Of a DNA stretch of 57,975 nucleotides, positions 1 to 8,227 are shown piece by piece. The stretch is from JBCDGZ01 sp038750655. Lineage in GTDB: Bacteria > Bacteroidota > Bacteroidia > Chitinophagales > Saprospiraceae. Location: contig JBCDGZ010000030.1 of the NCBI GenBank assembly GCA_038750655.1, forward strand, positions 1 to 57,975, in the 5' to 3' direction. The position numbers and the translations under genes were made by a program. The notes beneath the pieces were generated by a model. The model did not search any database. It worked only from the letters and a program-made list of their open reading frames with translations, and was not told where the DNA came from. The stretch's first letter is position 1. Each line of letters opens with the position of its first letter.

Positions 1-2
1 TC

Positions 3-25
3 GACTCTCGTTCATCGCAACTTGG
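3..25. repeat. 23-nt repeat arm, inverted copy at 45915-45937
   Basis: The 23 bases here are the exact reverse complement of 45915-45937, about 46 kb away. At the distant copy the sequence forms one side of an imperfect inverted repeat of about 90 bp with a central hairpin. This copy is oriented so that the other side would lie left of the window edge. A perfect 23-mer match is not expected by chance in a region this size. Confidence 0.6.
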
Positions 26-206
26 ACTAATTATGAGGAATAATCATTATATTGGTGGAATACAGGCTCCATTTAATTGAGCTTACTTTCCCCAAACTAA
101 TTATTCACAAAATCCCTCGATAAGCGGTTCACAAAACCCAGGCATTAACTTCTCTGTTAAGTCTGGAAACGGAGCTGTGGGTGTGCAGCGCCTTTTAAGG
201 TATTAA
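3..206 (+). pseudogene. Possible 3' remnant of an unidentified gene
   Basis: One frame reads from the window edge to a TAA at 204-206 and is broken only by a TGA at 78-80. The 41 codons after that TGA look protein-like, with polar Asn/Gln/Ser/Gly-rich text and a basic C-terminus ending VQRLLRY. It may be the decayed tail of a gene lying left of the window. A run of about 40 open codons can occur by chance, so this is weak. The first 25 bases overlap a short repeat also found upstream of ftsK. Confidence 0.2.
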
Positions 207-222
207 CTCGTCAACAACCTTT

Positions 223-1983
223 ATGTTTAAATCGCCGCTAGTTATTCTCCTATTTTTTGGATTATGTCCAATAGTGACTGCTCAGGTAGACAGCTTGAAT
301 GCACTCTTGCCTAAAGCTAGCGGAAAAACAGCAGTTGACCTGCTCAATGAAATCGCCACTGCTGCGCTTCCTGAAGGGGGGATAGAAAAGGCGGAGGAGG
401 CCCGCCACCTGGCCCAGCAAATCAACTATATCGAAGGGGAGGCCGATGCGAATTACATTCTGGCAAAATACTTCTTTATGGACCATTCTAGCGCCAAATC
501 CCCTCAAAAAGGGCTGGAATATTTCAGACAAGCGGCCCAACTTTACGCCAAAGTCCAGCTCGACTCCGCCCAAATCGTCGCCCTAAAAGGAATGCTACGG
601 ACCCACTACTACATGGATCAATTCTCTGAATCGCTAGAAGATGCGATAGCTATAGAAGAGGTGGCCGTTCGCAGTGGTGACTCCGGCGCACAAGCCTATG
701 CCTACGTTCACCACGGCCGCATCTACGGCCGCATTATGGACCAGTTTGAACAGTCCCGTCACTTTTTGCTCAAAGCCAAAAACATCTACGAAAAACTGGG
801 AGATACCGCCAGCCTGGGCGGCATCTACAATGACCTGGGCAGCAACTACTTCCGCAGCGAAAACTACGATAGCGCCCAGTATTACTACCAACAGGGCTTC
901 AAAATAGCTGAAACCCTTGACCAAAGCTATGAGCAAGCTATTCTTAAGCTCAATATTGCAGCAACCTACATCAAAAAAGAAGAGTATACGCCGGCCAGGC
1001 AGTACATCGAGGCACTGCTGCAATCTCCTAATCCCGAGCAGTTCCCTATCCTGTACACCAGCGCCCTTATTCACATGGGCCATACCTACTATGAAGAGAA
1101 GGATTTTGAGCCCGCACTTCACTATTTACAGCGGGGAATTGCCTCGGCGGAAGAACATAAGTACTACAACCAGTTGAGCAACGGCTATGAATTCCTCAAA
1201 GATTTATACAAGGATAAAGGCGAATACGCCAAAGCCCTGGAACTGGCAGATCAACAATTGGCCATCAAGGATACCATCAATAAGCACCATAATATTGAAC
1301 AGCTGGCCCAGACCAAATCGGCCTATGAATTGAGTGAAAAACAAAAAGAAATCGTTTTTCTGGAAAAGCAGACCAATATGCAAAAGCAAATTTCGCGGGC
1401 CATCCTTCTGGGTGGGGTCATGCTGACCTTTTTTCTCCTCTTGCTTTTCAATTTGAGTACTCTTCGCTCCCGCCTGCAAAAACGAAAACTAGAGAGCATG
1501 CAGGCCAAAAGCGAACTGGAAAAGCAGGAAAAACTCCGCCTAGAAGAGCAATTGGCGCACAAAGAACGAGAACTGGCTTCACAAACAGTCTTTATCATTC
1601 AAAAAAATAAATTACTCAACCAACTTAAGGAGCAGATTAAAAATTTACACGCCATAACCAACGAAAATGCCTCCCAGAACCTCAAAGACATCAGTCGCAC
1701 CATCAACCAAAACATGAATTTTGACGACGACTGGCAACGCTTTAAGCTGCACTTCGATGAGGTCCACCCACATTTTTTTGCCAAACTACAGGAGCAATTC
1801 CCTCATCTCAATAATAATGAAAGGCGCTTTTGCGCCTATATCAGAATGGGGTTGGCCACTAAGGAAATTGCCCAACTGCAGGGGATCAATGCTTCGAGTG
1901 TACAAAAAAGTAGATATAGAATAAAAAAGAAGATGGGATTAGAAAAAAACCTTAAATTGGTAGACTTTATCGCCCATTTTTGA
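223..1983 (+). CDS. TPR sensor-regulator with C-terminal HTH
   Basis: A 586-residue protein with an N-terminal signal-like segment (about 1-20) and tetratricopeptide repeats over about 25-380, alternating small residues with Tyr/Ala helix contacts. A single transmembrane helix follows near 392-415, then a charged coiled coil (about 415-475) and a C-terminal LuxR/SpoIIIE-like helix-turn-helix (about 525-586; NNNERRF, KEIAQLQGI and SRYRIKKKMG). The architecture matches Bacteroidota membrane-tethered TPR regulators in which periplasmic repeats sense a partner and the cytoplasmic HTH acts on DNA. The ligand and targets are not visible. The start is the ATG at 223. It is a single gene, convergent with the exosortase gene and followed by a hairpin at 2176-2207. 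Confidence 0.85.
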   Translation: MFKSPLVILLFFGLCPIVTAQVDSLNALLPKASGKTAVDLLNEIATAALPEGGIEKAEEARHLAQQINYIEGEADANYILAKYFFMDHSSAKSPQKGLEYFRQAAQLYAKVQLDSAQIVALKGMLRTHYYMDQFSESLEDAIAIEEVAVRSGDSGAQAYAYVHHGRIYGRIMDQFEQSRHFLLKAKNIYEKLGDTASLGGIYNDLGSNYFRSENYDSAQYYYQQGFKIAETLDQSYEQAILKLNIAATYIKKEEYTPARQYIEALLQSPNPEQFPILYTSALIHMGHTYYEEKDFEPALHYLQRGIASAEEHKYYNQLSNGYEFLKDLYKDKGEYAKALELADQQLAIKDTINKHHNIEQLAQTKSAYELSEKQKEIVFLEKQTNMQKQISRAILLGGVMLTFFLLLLFNLSTLRSRLQKRKLESMQAKSELEKQEKLRLEEQLAHKERELASQTVFIIQKNKLLNQLKEQIKNLHAITNENASQNLKDISRTINQNMNFDDDWQRFKLHFDEVHPHFFAKLQEQFPHLNNNERRFCAYIRMGLATKEIAQLQGINASSVQKSRYRIKKKMGLEKNLKLVDFIAHF

Positions 1984-2175
1984 AATAAATTGAAGCTTGT
2001 CCAAGATTTGTCCAATGTCAGAAATGGAACTTTACTCAAAAATCCTTCATTTTTGCGCTCTGTTTATTTGACAAATTATTGGTTTTGCAATAATACAGGC
2101 AGCTTAATCTGAACTGCCATAAAAATTTGGTTTTTTGGGGTTTATTATTGATATCCAACCCAAGCGGATATCGTC

Positions 2176-2207
2176 GTCCTAGCGATTCATTTCGCTAGGA
2201 CATTTTT
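2176..2207 (+). terminator. Rho-independent terminator between convergent genes
   Basis: A perfect 9-bp stem (GTCCTAGCG / CGCTAGGAC) with an 8-nt loop is followed by a short T run on the plus strand. It lies about 190 nt after the TPR-HTH gene stop and just before the stop of the convergent exosortase gene. Confidence 0.6.
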
Positions 2208-2213
2208 GTCCCC

Positions 2214-3512
2214 TCACCAATCCAACTGGCGCATCCGAACCACCAGTTCTTCCAGACAGCTTTCCTCCGCAGTATTCACATTGATCAAATAATAGCTGCG
2301 CCCGCGCCACCAGCTGTTCCAGCGCCAATCCCACTCTTCTACTGTTTGCGCTTCCCCATCGTCGTACCACCAAGCCGAATAAATCCGCTCCTCCCCCTTT
2401 ACCAGCTCTCCTTTGTACACCTCCCCTCCCGCTAGGCGGACCTTCTCCACCCTGGCAAAATCATAACCACTGCCTCGCCAACAAATGCGCGGATCATGGC
2501 TGCCCTGCCAGGGCTTCACCGGCGGCTTCACATAAATCAACGCATCGCTACGCTTCAGCTGCAATACCCCATTCGTAGTCAAAGAAGCCTCAAAATCTGC
2601 CGGACGGAAGGCCGCCAGGCGCGCATCCTCCATCTGCAGGGGCTGTCCAAACTGCCGCCCGCCCCCGATCGCCAGCAGCAACAGGAGCCCCGAAAGCCCC
2701 CAACTGCGCCACGACAGGGGCTGCCCTCGCCACTCTGGGCTCCTCTCCTTCTCCGCTTTCCACCAAAAACCTGTAAAAAAGTAGAACGGCAGCCAAACAT
2801 ACAGCAGCAGACTCAGCAAACCAATGCCATCGTGCATCGGATGGCCCGGCAGAATATGGAAAATGACCAAGGCCAACAAACGATTGAAATTGGCCACTAC
2901 AGCCAACAGCAATAGCAGTAACAAGGATAGGCCCAGAGGTAGAAAGCCGATATAAGCCTGCCGCTGCCGCTCGCGGTAGGCCAGGAGTACTAAGCCCAGC
3001 AAAAGGGCCGTACTCAGCATTTTCAGGCCGGCGCAAGCCGGATCGACCGCATGCTCGATGCCGTTTAGGATAATAATGTTGCCCTGCGCACTAGCTGTAT
3101 AACCTAGCGTACCAAGTGCCGCAGCAGCCTGCTCACTCAGCCACAGGCGAATGGGGAAACTCCATCCGTTGAGCACCTGCCGAAAGATCGGCGACAGCAG
3201 CAACAGCAAGGCCAGAGAGAGCTTGTTGAGTCGCCCCCGCCATTGCTCCAGTACATAGAGCATCGCAGCGCCGATAGAGAAAAAATACAAGCTGCTATTG
3301 CGCTCCCAGAACAGCAACAGGAAGCCCGCAAGGGCCCACCCGGCGAAGCGATGCCCTCCTACCCCTTGCCCTCCTCGAATAATGAAAGGCGATAGGAGTA
3401 AGCCCAGCACAAAACTAAAGTCAAGCAATAAATAAGCTTGCTGGAAAGCGATGTAGATGCCGCCAAAGGCCAGGAGCAGCAGCAAGGCCATAATCGGAGA
3501 TAAATTCCTCAT
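2214..3512 (-). CDS. xrtN: Exosortase XrtN with EpsI-like C-terminal domain
   Basis: A 432-residue polytopic membrane protein of the exosortase/archaeosortase family, transpeptidase-like enzymes that cleave PEP-CTERM-type C-terminal signals. About eight hydrophobic helices occupy residues 5-275. The catalytic triad pattern is visible: Cys in DPACAGLKM (about 160), Arg in ANFNRLL (about 211) and His in MHDGIGLL (about 227). The soluble C-terminus (about 300-432) contains PRICWRGSGYDF, resembling the EpsI/DUF3485 partner of other exosortases, so partner and enzyme appear fused. The start is taken as the ATG at 3512; the frame is open further upstream only through a TTG. It lies 11 nt after the VIT-domain gene, which by family knowledge is the dedicated XrtN substrate. 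Confidence 0.85.
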   Translation of the reverse strand: MRNLSPIMALLLLLAFGGIYIAFQQAYLLLDFSFVLGLLLSPFIIRGGQGVGGHRFAGWALAGFLLLFWERNSSLYFFSIGAAMLYVLEQWRGRLNKLSLALLLLLSPIFRQVLNGWSFPIRLWLSEQAAAALGTLGYTASAQGNIIILNGIEHAVDPACAGLKMLSTALLLGLVLLAYRERQRQAYIGFLPLGLSLLLLLLLAVVANFNRLLALVIFHILPGHPMHDGIGLLSLLLYVWLPFYFFTGFWWKAEKERSPEWRGQPLSWRSWGLSGLLLLLAIGGGRQFGQPLQMEDARLAAFRPADFEASLTTNGVLQLKRSDALIYVKPPVKPWQGSHDPRICWRGSGYDFARVEKVRLAGGEVYKGELVKGEERIYSAWWYDDGEAQTVEEWDWRWNSWWRGRSYYLINVNTAEESCLEELVVRMRQLDW

Positions 3513-3523
3513 AATCAATGAGC

Positions 3524-6091
3524 TTATCGAGACCAAAAAATCAGCTCAAGACGGGCCAGCAGCTCCCGACGCAACAGCCAAATGGCCGTACCCAGGCTCA
3601 GCAGAATCAGCAACCACTCGTGAGGCTCAGGCACCGAACCCGCCGATTTGATCGAGGCATTGCCCAGGCCATTTTGGTTCTTTTGGATGTCAAAACGTCC
3701 GTAATCCTCCGCCTTTTCTAAGACCACCAGGCTAGACACTGGACTGAGCACATGCCCCAACGCTGCCAGCTGGATGAGCGGGCCGCCGTCGGCTGCACCG
3801 CTGAAATAGTAGGGAGCGGCCTCCTTTAACAGGCGGTTGTAGGCGAAGAGGCGCAGCAGATGATCAGGGGCAGTGCCGCCCGGGCCCACCGCCTCCGTTT
3901 GACGAATTTTGAGGCCAGAACCGGGCAGCACTACAGTATGCTGGTCTTCCTCCTGCGCGCGGAAGCGCCGAAGGCGCAGCAGAATAGCCAGCTTTTTGAC
4001 GGTACCGCCGTCGCTGTGCAGCAGTCGAAACTGCTTGAGGGTAGCCAGGAAGGGCGACCAGTCCTTGTCCAGATTGTAGCAGCGGAGGGCGGGTGGAGCC
4101 TCTGCGATGTACTGTAGCAATTCATTGCTGAACGGAGAATCTTCCAGATCCTTCAAGGTGGGCGTTAGCTGGCTGTAGGCAGTAATCAGCAATGCCTGCG
4201 CTGGATTTTTGATTTTGTGGATAGGAAAGAGGCTAAAGTTCTGTTTGCGCAGGCGGCGGAAGAGGCTCTGTCGATTGCCTTCGGTCAGGCGGATCATCGC
4301 CCCAGTGTAGACATAGACTTCCTTGCCCTTGACCGCCTCCCAAACCTGATTGAAGCGGCGGCGGCTCCACCCCTGATGAATATCGAGGTAAACCTGCTGG
4401 GCGCTGAAGTGGGCCGCCGAAGCTTGGGGGGCACTCAGGGTATATTGTTGGTCGTTGAAGGTGAAGGGCCGGGTGGAGATGGTCTTAGCAGGTAGGCTCA
4501 GCTGCCAAGAAGAGCGGTAGCGGCCTTGATAACTATAGCAGTTGTACCCTTCCTCAAGGGGTAACGTGCAGGTCATTTGATCCAAATCCTCCTTTCCTCC
4601 AATGTAAATTTGCTCTTTAGCCCCCTTCCAGAAAGGGCCCTTGAAATCGATATTTTCGTAGTACTGCCTTCCGTTTCTTACTTTCAGCGGGCTGGTGATC
4701 CCAATTTTGAAGCGGCGCGGGGTCCGACGTGTGCAAGGGAAGACGCGCAGCGATAGTTGATTGCCTTCTTGCCAGTGGATCAGCAGAGGATCGCGCTTCT
4801 CGCGGCCAACGATGGTGTTGTAGGCCTCTTCAGCTTTCTCCTTGGTGGTCAGAAAAGAGGACTGTTCAATACCGTCGATCCAAAGGGAGGCGGAAGTAAC
4901 AGCGGCCCCCTCTGGCAGATAGAATCGGTAGATGGCTTCTTGCTTTCGGTCAGTGTAAGTATGGTGATTTTGAATCGTCAGTTCTTTTTCAGTGTAGGCC
5001 ATTTGGTATTCAGGAAACAGCTGAACACTCGTCGTCACTTTTCCGGTCTCCAGATTCCCGCCAGACCACAATCGTCGCTCTGTTTCGTGACGGGTATTGA
5101 AAATAGTATTGAGCAGGCGAAGCTGATCTTGATCATTGAGCCAAAACTTACCTTTGATATTTGTGGCAATAAGCACTAAGGGATCATGTTGAATTTGTCG
5201 ATTAAAGCTGGTTCTCAGCCTCCTATCAACTCCTAATTGGAAGTCATCCCGGTATACGATTCCACTCTTCAATATGCGAAGCGTAATCCAATCTTTGGGC
5301 AGCTCCTGACCAAGTTTGACCCAATAAGGCAGGTCGTCGCGCTCGAAAGGATTGTTGGCTTGCTGTACATAAGCTTTTTCAATCAAGCGATCAATGTGCG
5401 CCCATTTCTGGCAAAAAAAGATCAGCATGCCTAATGGGATCAAAAACCCCGCAAGGATTGCATAGCGATAGGCCACAGCTCGCTTTTGATAGTACCAGAG
5501 TAGGCGTCCAATCAGTATCGTGAACAATAAAGGGACGAAAATATGCAGGGCTATTCCAAAAAACCATCCATACAAGATACCTACTAGATGGGCTTGATAA
5601 ATGTAAATCACCTGATAGACGCTGAACAGCCAGCCAATGCTCAGGATGATGACCATCAATAAACTAAAGGGGCGTGGAACGCACGAGCCGCCAAAGCTGT
5701 GCCACAACAACGCTATATTCAAAGCTACCAGTAAGCCTACGACCCAAGGCACAGACTGATCGAAGATAGGCAGACTGCGGTTGAGGGAAAAGGCGCTGAT
5801 GTTGGCCAGCAACAGTAATACAATATTGTGATTGATGCTTTTGAAGCGAAAAAGTCCCCCTAATCTGGTCTTGTTGTAAGACAACACAAAGCAAAAGCCT
5901 AGGATAGTAAAAAAGTAGTTGAAAAAGAAGATGTCGGTAAACAAGTCATTGCGCCCGCCGCTCTGGCCATCCGAAAACACAAAACAAGCCAGCGATCCTA
6001 GATAGAACACCAAGCAGGCAGAATAGTGAAAATCATTGAATAGCGGCGGGAAGAGGCGGTTGATTTGCGCTTTAGTGGGTAGCTTTAGCAT
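3524..6091 (-). CDS. XrtN-system VIT domain protein, exosortase substrate
   Basis: An 855-residue protein with six or more membrane helices in residues 20-235, an extracytoplasmic part containing a VIT (vault/inter-alpha-trypsin) domain at about 345-500 (YRFYLPEGAAV, LTTKEKAEEAY), and a C-terminal PEP-CTERM-like tripartite signal: PEP at 821-823, a hydrophobic helix, then an Arg cluster (LLRRELLAR). This is the architecture named XrtN system VIT domain protein, here directly upstream of xrtN in the same operon. Cleavage by XrtN after the PEP motif is inferred from family knowledge. A short hydrophobic tail after the Arg cluster is unusual. The biological role is unknown. The ATG at 6091 follows a palindromic upstream region. 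Confidence 0.85.
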   Translation of the reverse strand: MLKLPTKAQINRLFPPLFNDFHYSACLVFYLGSLACFVFSDGQSGGRNDLFTDIFFFNYFFTILGFCFVLSYNKTRLGGLFRFKSINHNIVLLLLANISAFSLNRSLPIFDQSVPWVVGLLVALNIALLWHSFGGSCVPRPFSLLMVIILSIGWLFSVYQVIYIYQAHLVGILYGWFFGIALHIFVPLLFTILIGRLLWYYQKRAVAYRYAILAGFLIPLGMLIFFCQKWAHIDRLIEKAYVQQANNPFERDDLPYWVKLGQELPKDWITLRILKSGIVYRDDFQLGVDRRLRTSFNRQIQHDPLVLIATNIKGKFWLNDQDQLRLLNTIFNTRHETERRLWSGGNLETGKVTTSVQLFPEYQMAYTEKELTIQNHHTYTDRKQEAIYRFYLPEGAAVTSASLWIDGIEQSSFLTTKEKAEEAYNTIVGREKRDPLLIHWQEGNQLSLRVFPCTRRTPRRFKIGITSPLKVRNGRQYYENIDFKGPFWKGAKEQIYIGGKEDLDQMTCTLPLEEGYNCYSYQGRYRSSWQLSLPAKTISTRPFTFNDQQYTLSAPQASAAHFSAQQVYLDIHQGWSRRRFNQVWEAVKGKEVYVYTGAMIRLTEGNRQSLFRRLRKQNFSLFPIHKIKNPAQALLITAYSQLTPTLKDLEDSPFSNELLQYIAEAPPALRCYNLDKDWSPFLATLKQFRLLHSDGGTVKKLAILLRLRRFRAQEEDQHTVVLPGSGLKIRQTEAVGPGGTAPDHLLRLFAYNRLLKEAAPYYFSGAADGGPLIQLAALGHVLSPVSSLVVLEKAEDYGRFDIQKNQNGLGNASIKSAGSVPEPHEWLLILLSLGTAIWLLRRELLARLELIFWSR

Positions 6092-6104
6092 GATTTAATT
6101 TTTG

Positions 6105-6160
6105 AAAGTTATTTTATTACAAAAGTACTTTGTATTACAAAGTTACAATAAAATAACTTT
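6105..6160. promoter_or_regulatory. Nested palindromic operator-like region before the XrtN operon
   Basis: A perfect 14-bp inverted repeat (AAAGTTATTTTATT at 6105-6118, AATAAAATAACTTT at 6147-6160) encloses a second perfect palindrome, CTTTGTA-T-TACAAAG (6128-6142). The whole region sits 14-70 nt upstream of the first gene of the xrtN operon. It could bind a dimeric regulator or form a hairpin in the leader. No regulator gene is adjacent. Confidence 0.5.
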
Positions 6161-6191
6161 TCCTGCAAGAGGAGGACCGCTTCCAGAGACG

Positions 6192-6226
6192 CAAAAAGGG
6201 CCGGAAACCGCTTTCCGACCCTTTCT
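6192..6226 (-). terminator. Terminator of the thioredoxin-fold gene
   Basis: On the minus strand the RNA reads AAAGGGUCGGAAA-GCGG-UUUCCGGCCCUUU followed by U residues: a 13-bp stem with one G-U pair and a four-base loop, 27 nt after the stop codon at 6253. Confidence 0.8.
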
Positions 6227-6252
6227 ACAAAGGCAATTAATGGGATTGGGAA

Positions 6253-7428
6253 TTAATCCAATGCCTTAATTTTGTTTAACAACTCCTTGGTGTCAGCAGC
6301 GTCGCTGCCATCCTCTGCCGCGAGGTCGATGGCAATTTGGGCATGCTTTGCTGCTGCTGCTTTGTCTTTGAGCTTGTAGCAAAGTGCTGCGAGGGTGTCA
6401 TTATTGTAGTAGTTACTTTCAATGGCTACAGACTTTTCGGCCCAGGTTCTGGCTTGGGCTAATTTCTTGGGGTGGGTGATCACCTCGTAGAATCGCCAAG
6501 CGTAGGAATTGAGTGTCTGCCAGTTCGAAATATTGTACTTCTCGATGTACTCTGGTGCTTTGTTGATGAAACGGGAGAGTTCGGCTTCATTATCACTGTA
6601 CATCCATTGATTCAACTGGTATTCTAGCTTGTATTCCTCGTAATTGTTGGGGAAAACTTTTTGGAACATGCTAGTTACTTCTTCATCAGAGGCGCCTTTG
6701 GCCTGGCGCAGGCTGGATTGGACTGCGCCTTTCAACTTACCGGTCACCTGATCTGCTCCAACCAGTTCGGCATAGGCATCGCGGTTGGCCGTGATGTGGC
6801 CAATCAGCTTAGAATCAACATTGTAGTCAGCTATGCCGAAGATAAACTCCATATTGTCCTTGCTTGACCAATCAGCCTGCTTGGCGAGGTAAGCTTCGGC
6901 GACTTTTTCGCGGCCCGGCATTCCGGCGCTGTGCAGGCCCTCAGCGTATTGCTTGAGAAATTCGGGAGAACGCTCCCCCGCGTCGTGCTTGGCCATCATA
7001 CCGGCAATTTGCTGGTCAGGGTCGCTAGCGGCCTCGCCCAGGCTATGGAAATTCTCTGTATTCCGCATGCCAATAGCCTTATGGACCATCTTACCATCAC
7101 CATCGATAAACATCAGCGTGGGGTAAGCCCGTACGGCGTACTTTTTAGCAAAATCAAGCCCTTCTCCTTTCTCCATATCGAGCTTGACATTGATAAAGTT
7201 TGCATTGTAATAATCGCCAACCGCTTTATCCGGAAACACATTGGCAGACATCCACTTGCAGGGCCCGCACCAGGTGGTGTAGCAGTCGACAAAAATCAAT
7301 TTGTTTTCTTCTTTGGCTTTCGCCAGCGTAGTTGCCCAGTCAGTTTGGGCAAATTCTATCCCTGCTGACTGTGCTTCGATGCTAACAACCAGAACAAGGA
7401 CGAAAAACAGGGTTAATACGTTTTTCAT
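6253..7428 (-). CDS. Secreted thioredoxin-fold protein
   Basis: A 391-residue protein with a clear signal peptide (1-20, ending EAQ) and a thioredoxin domain over about 25-150 carrying the redox motif C54-G-P-C57. A helical TPR-like region (about 150-391) follows. The protein probably works in the periplasm or outer membrane space as a thiol:disulfide oxidoreductase or thiol reductase; substrate and electron donor are not visible. The cis-Pro region is seen in VRAYPTLMF. The start is the ATG at 7428. It appears to be a single-gene unit, with its own terminator at 6192-6226. Confidence 0.8.
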   Translation of the reverse strand: MKNVLTLFFVLVLVVSIEAQSAGIEFAQTDWATTLAKAKEENKLIFVDCYTTWCGPCKWMSANVFPDKAVGDYYNANFINVKLDMEKGEGLDFAKKYAVRAYPTLMFIDGDGKMVHKAIGMRNTENFHSLGEAASDPDQQIAGMMAKHDAGERSPEFLKQYAEGLHSAGMPGREKVAEAYLAKQADWSSKDNMEFIFGIADYNVDSKLIGHITANRDAYAELVGADQVTGKLKGAVQSSLRQAKGASDEEVTSMFQKVFPNNYEEYKLEYQLNQWMYSDNEAELSRFINKAPEYIEKYNISNWQTLNSYAWRFYEVITHPKKLAQARTWAEKSVAIESNYYNNDTLAALCYKLKDKAAAAKHAQIAIDLAAEDGSDAADTKELLNKIKALD

Positions 7429-7535
7429 AAGCTAAAAGATAGTTTAAAATGAAGTGATTGGCCGCTGATTCACTAAAGATAAGACAATTCTAACCAGTTA
7501 TCCAAGCCGAAACAGACAAATTGAGCTTTGGTCTG

Positions 7536-8141
7536 CTAGGCGATGTCCTGATAGCGTTTACGCCACTCTAGATAGCCAAAAACGGCAATAATCGTGTAGA
7601 TGAACAGCAAAAGGGCAAATAACCAGGCCTCCCGACTGCTGTAGAGGTAGACATAAACCATATCGACGACGATCCAATAGAGCCAGTTTTCGAGGCGCTT
7701 GCCGATGACTAGGAAGGTGGCGATGACGGAGAACATGGTGGTGCTGGCATCTAGGTAGGTGGCGGCGGCGGAGGTGTAATTGTCAAAGAAGTAGCCGAAG
7801 GCCAGGGAGAGGATAATTCCCAGAGTGATAAGCCGTAGGTGCTCGCCGGCGCTCATCCTTCGGATGCGCAGCTCGGCTTGCTGCTGACCGCCGTAGCGCC
7901 AGCGGTAAAGACCAATAAAGCCCATGATCACATAGAAAATCTGGAGCAGCGCATCGAGTTGAAGCTGGTAGAAATAATAGGTAGCATAAGCCAGAAAGCT
8001 GCAACTGATGATGCCCCAAAACCAGCACCAGATGCTCTCCCGAGCGGCCAGGATCACGTAGAGCAGCCCTGTAATGAGCACTACCCATTCGATCCAGCTC
8101 TGTCCCTTTGCGGACGCGTAAATCGATTGTAAAATCTCCAT
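7536..8141 (-). CDS. pnuC: Nicotinamide riboside transporter PnuC
   Basis: A 201-residue membrane protein with about seven hydrophobic segments and Trp/Tyr-rich text typical of PnuC (WCWFWGIISC near the N-terminus, LYRWRYGG in the middle, NWLYWIVVDMVYVYLY toward the end). PnuC imports nicotinamide riboside through the inner membrane for NAD salvage by facilitated diffusion coupled to intracellular phosphorylation. The length matches the family. The start is the ATG at 8141 (the frame is also open through a TTG at 8144). The usual neighbour, an NadR-like kinase, is not beside it. Confidence 0.9.
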   Translation of the reverse strand: MEILQSIYASAKGQSWIEWVVLITGLLYVILAARESIWCWFWGIISCSFLAYATYYFYQLQLDALLQIFYVIMGFIGLYRWRYGGQQQAELRIRRMSAGEHLRLITLGIILSLAFGYFFDNYTSAAATYLDASTTMFSVIATFLVIGKRLENWLYWIVVDMVYVYLYSSREAWLFALLLFIYTIIAVFGYLEWRKRYQDIA

Positions 8142-8227
8142 CAATAGGAACTATTGTGCTAAATCAGCCCGATATTCTAAGGCACTGGCCATCACCAGAG
8201 CGAACTGCGGGCAGCACACGAGGGACT

